This document shows positions 5,718 to 11,658 of a stretch of 11,658 bases of DNA, piece after piece. Origin of the DNA: Erysipelotrichaceae bacterium. Lineage in GTDB: Bacteria; Bacillota_I; Bacilli_A; Erysipelotrichales; Erysipelotrichaceae. Each line of letters begins with the position of its first letter. The stretch's first letter is position 1. Where the stretch lies: positions 1 to 11,658 of the forward strand of contig JAUNJW010000035.1 in NCBI GenBank assembly GCA_030533035.1. Direction: 5' to 3'. A program made the translations under genes and the position numbers. The notes beneath the pieces are model-generated. The model saw nothing but the letters and a program-made list of their open reading frames with translations. It did not search any database and had not been told where the DNA came from.

Positions 5718-6071
5718 ATGTTTCTTCTGAATCTACAGAGCAAAGTTCCGATATATGAACAGATTCAGACCCAGATCCTGCGCTTTATTGAAGCCGGTGT
5801 TCTGAGACCGGGCGACAAGCTTCCATCCGTCCGCCAGCTGGCCCAGGAGAACGGGATCAACCCGAACACCGCAGCCAGGGCTTATGTCGAGCTGGAAATC
5901 GCGGGCGTTGTATATAACCTGCCCAAGAAAGGCGTCTATGTGGCAGACATCGATGTCAGTGCCTCAAAAGAAGCGCAGATCCTCTCCGTTCTGAAGCCGC
6001 TCAAAGCGGCGGGCATTACAAAAAACGAGCTGATCCACAGCGTGGAAAAGCTCTATGCGGAGGCTGAATGA
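5718..6071 (+). CDS. GntR-family transcriptional regulator, YtrA subfamily
   Basis: A 117-residue DNA-binding protein: an N-terminal winged helix-turn-helix of GntR type (PIYEQIQTQI at 11-20, GDKLPSVRQLAQ at 32-43, NPNTAARAYVELE at 48-60, the KKGVYV wing at 70-75) followed by only about 40 residues of helix. This short form is the YtrA subfamily, whose members repress the ABC transporter operon in which they lie and form dimers through the small C-terminal helices. The start ATG has GGAGGT at 5704-5709, 8 nt upstream; the same frame stays open far upstream but that part is antisense to the dehydrogenase. Its stop codon overlaps the start of the ATPase gene. It probably binds the 9-bp repeats at 5665-5700 and so controls itself and the operon. 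The effector is unknown. Confidence 0.93.
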   Translation: MFLLNLQSKVPIYEQIQTQILRFIEAGVLRPGDKLPSVRQLAQENGINPNTAARAYVELEIAGVVYNLPKKGVYVADIDVSASKEAQILSVLKPLKAAGITKNELIHSVEKLYAEAE

Positions 6072-6955
6072 TGCTGAAAATAGAACATCTTTGCAAATCC
6101 TTCGGATCAAAGAGAGTTCTCGATGATCTGAATCTTGAAGTCGCTGATTCCTCCATCTTCGGACTGGTCGGAATCAACGGCGCCGGCAAATCCACCCTTC
6201 TCAGGCTGATCGCCGGCGTATATGAAGCGGATGCGGGGTCCATCACCCTGCACGGGGCGGATACATCCGCGGAACCGCTGACCCGCCGGGAAATCGCATT
6301 TGTCCCGGACGAAGCCTACTATCCGGTCGGCTCCACCGTCGGATCCATGAAGCTTCTCTATGAAACCATGTACAGCTTTTCTGAAGAAGATTTCAGAAAG
6401 TATCTCACCCTGTTTGAGCTGGACGAAAAGATGTCCATCACAAACCTGTCCAAGGGCATGAAGCGCAGAGTCTCGCTGCTGTTCGCCCTTTCCGTCAAAC
6501 CGAAGCTGCTGCTTCTCGACGAAGCCTATGACGGCCTTGAGCCGCTGGCAAGGCTGCGGTTCAAAAAAGCGCTGAGCACCCTGATTGAGGATGAAGGCCT
6601 GACGGTCATCATCTCCTCCCACAACCTGCGGGAGCTTGAAGACATCTGTGACTCCTTCGGCATTCTCGAAGGCGGAAAGATCGTCAGCTATGGCGACCTG
6701 CTTGAGTCAAAGGACATGATCAACAAGTACCAGCTGGCTTTCGCTGAAGAAAAATCAAGAGAGGACTTCAGTGAATTAGATCTGCTGCACTATGAGCAGG
6801 AAGGCCGGGTGTCAAAGCTTGTCATCCGCGGCAGCCAGGAAGAAGTCCTGGAAAAGCTTGGGGAAATGAAGCCGCTGCTGACGGACGTCCTGCCGGTCAG
6901 CTTCGAGGAACTGTTCATCTATGAACTCGAAAGCAGAGGTGAATCCCATGAATAA
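6068..6955 (+). CDS. ABC transporter ATP-binding protein (YtrB-like)
   Basis: A 295-residue cytoplasmic nucleotide-binding subunit that drives the permease encoded next. It shows Walker A GINGAGKST at 35-43, signature LSKGM at 127-131, Walker B LLLLDE at 147-152 followed by AYDGLEP, and the switch histidine H185 in SSHN. The Q-loop region reads FVPDEAYYP (78-86) without the usual glutamine. Residues about 225-295 form an extra C-terminal domain. The start overlaps the GntR stop; ATG codons at 6068 and 6071 are adjacent and in frame, and GGAGG at 6059-6063 is spaced better for the second. Translational coupling with GntR is likely. Membership in a GntR-ATPase-permease operon suggests export or cell-envelope stress response, but the substrate is unknown. 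Confidence 0.93.
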   Translation: MMLKIEHLCKSFGSKRVLDDLNLEVADSSIFGLVGINGAGKSTLLRLIAGVYEADAGSITLHGADTSAEPLTRREIAFVPDEAYYPVGSTVGSMKLLYETMYSFSEEDFRKYLTLFELDEKMSITNLSKGMKRRVSLLFALSVKPKLLLLDEAYDGLEPLARLRFKKALSTLIEDEGLTVIISSHNLRELEDICDSFGILEGGKIVSYGDLLESKDMINKYQLAFAEEKSREDFSELDLLHYEQEGRVSKLVIRGSQEEVLEKLGEMKPLLTDVLPVSFEELFIYELESRGESHE

Positions 6956-8411
6956 GAACTGGTTCAGGTATCTGTTCAGGAATTACCGGATTCCCGTCAT
7001 CTTCTTCACCGTCGTCTTCTTCGGGCTCTCAGCCATCCCGCTGATCAGCTCTGACAATATCCGTTCCGATTACATGGGAAGCGTTGAAGTCATGACAGTC
7101 CTGGCGGGTATGATGACTTATATCCTGCCGGTGATCCTGTTCGCCTTCGTCCATAACAGACGAAGCGCCGACCAGCTGCTGGCCCTGCCGTTAAGCAGAA
7201 GCGAACATCTGATCACAAACATGGTCTTCGCCTTCACGCTGATCTTCGGCTGCTTCCTGATCACTTCAACGGCATTATGGCTGATCAATGCGGTCGGCGC
7301 GGTGCCCTTTACGGAACTGCTCACCATCCTTGGCCAGGAGGCCTTCTTCACAGTCACCCTGCTGGTGATCCACACCTTCTGGTTCCTGATCGCCAACAAT
7401 ACCTTCGACGGCATTGTCATGATCGGCGCCTGGAGCTTTGCCCCGCTGCTGTTTCTGGGAGTGTTATCCTCCTTCGTCGCCAACACGGTGGCCGGCGGAA
7501 ATTTCATCGACAGCGGCAGATTCGCCCTGTGGCTGTCGCCCCTGGCGATGAACGTCCGCAATCTCGTCCTGGCTCTCTCGGACGCCAGCACCCCGTACAG
7601 CTGGAGCTGCACCCTCGTCACAGCCGTCTACACACTGGCCGCCGGCTATGGCCTGTACAGCCAGTTTGTCAGAAGAAAGAGCGAGCGGGCCGGGCAGCTG
7701 TCCGATCATCCCCTTGCCTACCGGCTGATCATCAACCTGTACGCGTTCGCGATCCTGCTGATGATCTGCTTCTCGGCCATGAACAGCTTCTCGGTGGAAT
7801 TCCTGACCCTGGTATTGCTGCTGCTGTTCATCTATGTGGTGGCGCAGTTCGTCTACAGAAGGAAGATCCAGCTGACCGTGAAAATCCTTGGGATGTTCGC
7901 AGCCCTGACAGCGGCGGCCGCGGTCTGTGCCTTCGCCGCCTATCACACCCACGGCTTCGGCCAGGCGGAACGCTATACATTCACTGACAACCAGTTTCTC
8001 AAAATGGACTACAGCACCCCTGCCGAGCGAAACAATCCGGGCAGAATCTCAGAAAGCGGCAATTACGACGAGCTCTATGTCAGCGCGGAAGTATATCTTC
8101 CCGTCAGTAAGATCAGCCCAGCCAATGAGATCTGGCAGATCATGGAAAAATACCGGCACGCGGGAATCGATACATTCTATTCCCCTGAAACACATAAGCA
8201 GACAGCTTATCTCAGCTTCGGAAATACAGATTCACCAAAATCCTACAACTACTCCAACCACTATAACTACCGCCTGTCAGAGGCAATCAGCCTTGAAGAC
8301 CTGATTGCGATCGACAGTTCTGAATACGGCTCTGTTACCATTATTGATTACGATGATGCCTACGGCACCGAATATTCCCTCAGCGCATGGCTGAGAAAGA
8401 AAGGAGACTAA
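6948..8411 (+). CDS. ABC-2-like permease with C-terminal soluble domain
   Basis: A 487-residue membrane subunit, partner of the preceding ATPase. About nine membrane helices are visible (near 14-34, 47-68, 89-114, 130-150, 154-177, 218-240, 259-279, 282-302, 309-331). After these, some 155 mostly polar residues (332-487) follow; with an odd helix number and a cytoplasmic N-terminus, they should lie outside the membrane. Segment HNRRSADQLLALPLSR (69-84) between helices 2 and 3 is typical of bacterial ABC-2 type permeases that contact the ATPase. The start at 6948 overlaps the ATPase gene by 8 nt and follows AGAGGTG at a good distance; an ATG at 6921 in the same frame has no such site. The C-terminal part resembles the extra domain of YtrC/D-like permeases, though I am not sure of the family. 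Confidence 0.88.
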   Translation: MNKNWFRYLFRNYRIPVIFFTVVFFGLSAIPLISSDNIRSDYMGSVEVMTVLAGMMTYILPVILFAFVHNRRSADQLLALPLSRSEHLITNMVFAFTLIFGCFLITSTALWLINAVGAVPFTELLTILGQEAFFTVTLLVIHTFWFLIANNTFDGIVMIGAWSFAPLLFLGVLSSFVANTVAGGNFIDSGRFALWLSPLAMNVRNLVLALSDASTPYSWSCTLVTAVYTLAAGYGLYSQFVRRKSERAGQLSDHPLAYRLIINLYAFAILLMICFSAMNSFSVEFLTLVLLLLFIYVVAQFVYRRKIQLTVKILGMFAALTAAAAVCAFAAYHTHGFGQAERYTFTDNQFLKMDYSTPAERNNPGRISESGNYDELYVSAEVYLPVSKISPANEIWQIMEKYRHAGIDTFYSPETHKQTAYLSFGNTDSPKSYNYSNHYNYRLSEAISLEDLIAIDSSEYGSVTIIDYDDAYGTEYSLSAWLRKKGD

Positions 8412-8412
8412 A

Positions 8413-8703
8413 TTGAACCCGTTACTGAACAAAGAAACACGGACTGTTGAGTCCAATGGCAAGTCATCCCATCTGACCCCGATCGAGTTTGATATTCTTT
8501 CCTATCTGATGGAACATCCCGACGAGGTCAAGTCAGCAGAAGAGATTTATGAGAATGTCTGGAATGACAATCCCTACGACTGTCACCTTGTGATCTCAGT
8601 CCACGTCCGCCATATCCGCGAAAAGATCGAAGCCAATCCTTCCCGGCCGCAGTTCATCCGTGTCCTGCGCGGCAAGGGCTACCGCTTCAATCCGGCTGAG
8701 TGA
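8413..8703 (+). CDS. Free-standing OmpR/PhoB-type winged-helix DNA-binding protein
   Basis: A 96-residue protein that is just the output domain of an OmpR/PhoB response regulator, with no receiver domain: LTPIEFDILSYL at 21-32, the recognition-helix segment about 56-73 (YDCHLVISVHVRHIREKI) and the wing RGKGYRF at 86-92. The domain is complete and ends naturally, and the frame begins directly after the permease stop, so it is not a decayed response regulator in this window. The start is TTG at 8413-8415, with AAGGAG at 8401-8406 spaced 6 nt. It is the last gene of the GntR operon, 1 nt after the permease stop, followed by a terminator. With no phosphoacceptor it cannot be controlled by a kinase in the usual way. 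Its targets are unknown. Confidence 0.85.
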   Translation: MNPLLNKETRTVESNGKSSHLTPIEFDILSYLMEHPDEVKSAEEIYENVWNDNPYDCHLVISVHVRHIREKIEANPSRPQFIRVLRGKGYRFNPAE

Positions 8704-8711
8704 GCCGCAAC

Positions 8712-8734
8712 GGCACCGCAAAGGTGCCTTTTTT
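8712..8734 (+). terminator. Rho-independent terminator of the GntR-ABC operon
   Basis: GGCACC (8712-8717) pairs with GGTGCC (8723-8728) over a 5-nt loop, followed by six Ts. It begins 8 nt after the winged-helix stop codon. Confidence 0.85.
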
Positions 8735-8739
8735 CATGC

Positions 8740-8768
8740 AAAAAGGAAGAGACAGATCCATCTCTTCC
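8740..8768 (-). terminator. Rho-independent terminator of the arc operon
   Basis: On the minus strand GGAAGAGA (8768-8761) pairs with TCTCTTCC (8752-8745) over an 8-nt loop and runs into five Ts (8744-8740). It lies 7 nt beyond the arcC stop codon. Confidence 0.85.
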
Positions 8769-8775
8769 CCATTGA

Positions 8776-9708
8776 TCATTGTGTGATCCAGGTTCCGGTT
8801 CTGTGCCTGAGTGCTTTTCTGGCACATTCCAGTCTTGTAATGACGGCGCTGCCGCCGTTTTTCGCGAAGCAGACGCAGGCTTCCACCTTGGGCTTCATGG
8901 AGCCTTCGCCGAACTGCCCCTGACTGATATACTTTTCGGCGTCTTCGATGGAGATTTCCGAAAGCTGTTCCTCATTTTCGGTTCCGTAATTGAGGCAGAC
9001 CTTCTCAATGTTGGTCAGGATCATCAGAATATCCGCATGAAGCTCTCTGGCCAGCAGGGCGCTGGTGTAGTCCTTGTCGATCACGGCCGCCACGCCTTTA
9101 ATGCCATGGTCGGTTTTGACGACCGGGATTCCCCCGCCGCCGGCGGCGATGACAATACTGCCGGCTTCCGCCAGGGTTCTGATGACATTGAGCTCAATGA
9201 TCTCCTCCGGTCTGGGAGACGGGACAACCCGCCGGAATCCCTTCCCTTTTTCTTCCCGGAAGACATAGCCGGTTTCCGCGGCGATGGCCTCCGCCTTTTC
9301 TTTTGTGTACCAGACCTGGCCGACCGGCTTGGTGAAATTCTGGAAGCCGGGATCCTTCTGGTCGACAGCGACCTGGGTGATCACTGAGACAACATCCTTC
9401 TGAATGCCTCTTTTCTCCAGCTGCCTTCTGACCGACTGCTGCAGATGATAGCCGATATAGCCCTGCGACATGGCGCCGCACTCGGCAAATGGCATGAAGG
9501 TAATTCCCTCCCGGTGGCGGGCGGCGTATTCCATGGCCTCATTGATCATGCCGACCTGGGGGCCGTTGCCGTGGGTGATGATGATTTCGTATCCTTCTTC
9601 GACAAGATCCGCGATCGCTTTGGCCGTATTGCGGACCTTTTTCAGCTGTTCCTGCGGTGTTCTGCCCAGGGCGTTGCCGCCGAAGGCCACCACGATTTTC
9701 TGTTTCAT
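8776..9708 (-). CDS. arcC: Carbamate kinase
   Basis: A 310-residue cytoplasmic enzyme that transfers phosphate from carbamoyl phosphate to ADP, giving ATP, ammonia and CO2. This is the energy-yielding last step of the arginine deiminase pathway. Amino-acid-kinase fold motifs are present: GGNAL at 10-14, HGNGPQVG at 46-53, AGGGGIP at 189-195, DKDYTSALLA at 211-220 and FGEGSMKPKVEA at 266-277. Length is typical (about 310). It is the last gene of arcABC, 6 nt after arcB. No Shine-Dalgarno sequence precedes its ATG (upstream bases read AAATAAACCGCA), so its translation probably depends on ribosomes ending arcB. A terminator follows the gene. Confidence 0.97.
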   Translation of the reverse strand: MKQKIVVAFGGNALGRTPQEQLKKVRNTAKAIADLVEEGYEIIITHGNGPQVGMINEAMEYAARHREGITFMPFAECGAMSQGYIGYHLQQSVRRQLEKRGIQKDVVSVITQVAVDQKDPGFQNFTKPVGQVWYTKEKAEAIAAETGYVFREEKGKGFRRVVPSPRPEEIIELNVIRTLAEAGSIVIAAGGGGIPVVKTDHGIKGVAAVIDKDYTSALLARELHADILMILTNIEKVCLNYGTENEEQLSEISIEDAEKYISQGQFGEGSMKPKVEACVCFAKNGGSAVITRLECARKALRHRTGTWITQ

Positions 9709-9714
9709 TGCGGT

Positions 9715-10707
9715 TTATTTCAATGTGGCATACATGACAGCCTTGATCGTGTGCATGCGGTTTTCCGCCTGGTCAAACTGTCTGGCCTGGGGGCCGAGGA
9801 AGACGTCGTCGGTCACTTCCATCGCCTCAAGGCCGAATGTCTGGTAAATCCTTTCTCCGACGGTTGTGTTGCGGTCGTGGAACGCCGGCAGGCAGTGCAT
9901 GAAGATGGCGTCCGGTTTTGCCTGCGCGATCAGTTCCTTATTGACCTGGTATTTCTGCAGAAGCTCAATTCTCTTTGCCCATAATTCATCCGGTTCGCCC
10001 ATGGAGAGCCAGATGTCTGTATAAAGAACGTCGCAGTCCCTGGCGCCGATGGCGGGATCATCGGTGAATTCCAGTTCGGCCCCGGTTTCATCAGCGATCT
10101 TTCTGCATTTTTCAATCAGGCTTTCTTCCGGCCAGAGCTCCTTCGGACCGCAGGCGCAGAAGCGCATGCCGAGCTTGGAACAGACGACCATGAGCGAGTT
10201 GGCGACATTGTTTCTCGCATCGCCGAAGAATGTGAGCTTTCTGCCCCTGACGTCATGGAATTCCTCCTGTACTGTCAGGATATCCGCCAGCATCTGGGTC
10301 GGATGGAAGTCATCGGTCAGGCCGTTCCAGACCGGGATGCCGGAGTATTTCGCCAGATCCTCGACAACGCTCTGCTTGTAGCCTCTGTACTCGATGCCGT
10401 CAAACATTCTTCCCAATACTTTGGCGGTATCCGCCAGGGACTCTTTCTTTCCCATCTGCGAGCTGCCGGAATCCAGGAAGGTGACGCCCATGCCGAGGTC
10501 GCGGCCTGCCACTTCAAACGAGCAGCGTGTCCGGGTCGATGTCTTTTCAAATAACAATACGATCTGTTTGCCTTCCAGATATCTGTGCGGGGTGCCGGTT
10601 CTCTTCATTCTCTTGAATTCATCGGCAAGACCTAAAAGATAGCGGATTTCATCCGGTGTGAAATCCAGAAGCGTGAGAAAGCTTCTGCCGCTTAAACTGA
10701 TTCCCAT
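9715..10707 (-). CDS. arcB: Ornithine carbamoyltransferase (catabolic)
   Basis: A 330-residue cytoplasmic enzyme. In this operon it splits citrulline with phosphate into ornithine and carbamoyl phosphate. The carbamoyl-phosphate site STRTR is at 57-61, DFHPTQ at 133-138, GDARNN at 162-167, the ornithine-site DIWLSMGE at 231-238 and the HCLPA loop at 271-275. All key residues are present and the length fits. The biosynthetic enzyme (argF) has the same motifs; the catabolic role is inferred from its place between arcA and arcC. Its ribosome binding site AGGGAGGA overlaps the last codons of arcA and the arcA stop is 2 nt from its ATG, which indicates coupled translation. Confidence 0.97.
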   Translation of the reverse strand: MGISLSGRSFLTLLDFTPDEIRYLLGLADEFKRMKRTGTPHRYLEGKQIVLLFEKTSTRTRCSFEVAGRDLGMGVTFLDSGSSQMGKKESLADTAKVLGRMFDGIEYRGYKQSVVEDLAKYSGIPVWNGLTDDFHPTQMLADILTVQEEFHDVRGRKLTFFGDARNNVANSLMVVCSKLGMRFCACGPKELWPEESLIEKCRKIADETGAELEFTDDPAIGARDCDVLYTDIWLSMGEPDELWAKRIELLQKYQVNKELIAQAKPDAIFMHCLPAFHDRNTTVGERIYQTFGLEAMEVTDDVFLGPQARQFDQAENRMHTIKAVMYATLK

Positions 10708-10709
10708 AA

Positions 10710-11658
10710 TTATATTTCCTCCCTGATCAGTGGCATGGACATGCAGCGGGGGCCGCCTCTTCCCCGGGAAAGCTCGGAGGAAGGCATCTCCAGTACCTCG
10801 ATCCCTTTTTCTCTCAAAATGGTATTTGTGACATTGTTGCGGTCATAGACGATGACCTTTCCCGGCGCCAGGGCCAGGGTATTGGAACCGTCGTTCCACT
10901 GCTCACGGCGGGAGGCGATCACGTCATCGCCGCCGCAGCTGATCAGCTCCACGCTGTCACTGTGCGTATATTGTTCAAGGATCTGCTGCAGCGATCCTCT
11001 GGCTTCTTTGATTCTGATTCCTGTTTTTGCCGGTGTGATTTCAAACACGGTCAGCGGTCCGAGAATACCGGGATGGACAACATAGGTATTCCGGTCAATC
11101 TGGGTAAATACCGTATCCAGATGCATGAACGCCCTCGCGGAAGGAATCTTGAACGCCAGCACAGTCCTGACGGGACTCTGCTCATCGGCGAACAGCTGTG
11201 AAGCCAGCAGTTCGATCGCGTCCGGGGACGTCCTTTCCGAGATGCCGATGGCCAGCGTGCTCCGGTTCAGGTTCAGGATATCGCCGCCCTCAATGGTGGC
11301 GTGTTCTTTTCTTGAATACTGTTCTTTGACAAAGCCGGCGAAATCGGGATGAAAGCGCAGGATATAATCGGCGTAGATTGTCTCCCTTTTCCGCGTTGCG
11401 AAATGCATGCTGGAAATCACGGCGTCATTGCCGACTGAGGAAAACGGGTCTCTCTGGAAATAGAGGTTCGGCATCGGGTCAATGACCAGATCATCCGCCG
11501 GCGCAATCCTGTCTTCCAGTGAATAGGCCCGCACTTCCCCCATCTCCTTGAGGGTGATGCCTTCCATGGTTTTTAAAACCAGGTCTTTCCCTTTGAAATT
11601 ATCAGTCAGATATTTCTTCAGCTTCTTCTTCCACTTTTCGGTGCGGATGTTGCCTTCC
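10710..11658 (-). CDS. arcA: Arginine deiminase (5' end beyond the window)
   Basis: The reading frame is open to the window edge, so 315 residues of an enzyme of about 405-415 are seen and roughly the first 95-100 are missing. The enzyme hydrolyses arginine to citrulline and ammonia in the cytoplasm, the first step of the arginine deiminase pathway, which also protects against acid. The guanidino-modifying-enzyme motifs are all there: FQRDPFSS, IEGGDILNL, HLDTVF (His and Asp of the active site), GGDDVIASRREQWNDG, and GGPRCMSMPL, whose Cys (codon at 10743-10745) is the nucleophile. The ATG at 11565-11567 is internal: 30 further codons lie upstream in frame and fit the family. The operon promoter and any regulator lie outside the window. 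Confidence 0.97.
   Translation of the reverse strand, partial: EGNIRTEKWKKKLKKYLTDNFKGKDLVLKTMEGITLKEMGEVRAYSLEDRIAPADDLVIDPMPNLYFQRDPFSSVGNDAVISSMHFATRKRETIYADYILRFHPDFAGFVKEQYSRKEHATIEGGDILNLNRSTLAIGISERTSPDAIELLASQLFADEQSPVRTVLAFKIPSARAFMHLDTVFTQIDRNTYVVHPGILGPLTVFEITPAKTGIRIKEARGSLQQILEQYTHSDSVELISCGGDDVIASRREQWNDGSNTLALAPGKVIVYDRNNVTNTILREKGIEVLEMPSSELSRGRGGPRCMSMPLIREEI

Noticed and set aside
11565..11567. ATG as the start of a short arginine deiminase
   Set aside because: The frame continues upstream for 30 codons to the window edge with family-like sequence, and the enzyme is normally about 410 residues; the gene is cut by the window, not truncated.

Overview
The window looks like a chromosomal stretch of a low-to-medium GC Firmicute, possibly an Erysipelotrichia-type gut anaerobe. 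That guess rests on sigma-A-like promoters with TGn extended -10 boxes, strong AGGAGG-type ribosome binding sites, a tRNA with encoded CCA, a YtrA-type GntR/ABC operon, an N-terminal-rubredoxin (reverse) rubrerythrin and a catabolic arginine deiminase operon. The lineage call is an inference from gene content only. There is no insertion sequence, phage gene or CRISPR array. No gene-free stretch reaches 300 bases; the largest is 2326-2589.

Layout. 1-57 (+) is the last 18 codons of an unidentified protein, followed by its terminator. 146-712 (-) is a reverse rubrerythrin with its own promoter and terminator. 793-2325 (-) is an ABC-F protein with a promoter about 125 nt upstream and hence a long leader. 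2590-3453 (+) is an eight-helix membrane protein of unknown function. 3491-4306 (-) is a Cof-type HAD phosphatase that converges on it. 4352-4428 (+) is tRNA-Arg(CCG), whose promoter overlaps the HAD promoter. 4482-5591 (-) is an Ldh2-family malate/lactate-type dehydrogenase.

5718-8703 (+) is one compact operon: a YtrA-type GntR repressor, an ABC ATPase, a nine-helix ABC-2-like permease with a C-terminal soluble domain, and a free-standing OmpR/PhoB-type winged-helix domain read from a TTG start. The promoter region carries a tandem 9-bp repeat that probably is the repressor operator. 8776-11658 (-) is arcA-arcB-arcC (arginine deiminase, catabolic ornithine carbamoyltransferase, carbamate kinase); arcA runs off the window edge. 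This operon converts arginine to ornithine, ammonia, CO2 and ATP. No arginine/ornithine antiporter or arc regulator is visible here.

The points most worth a second look are: the two-regulator ABC operon with its periodic operator; two genes whose TATAAT box ends exactly 7 nt before the ATG (candidate leaderless mRNAs); the ABC-F leader; and the unknown membrane protein. I see no wholly new defence or mobile system.
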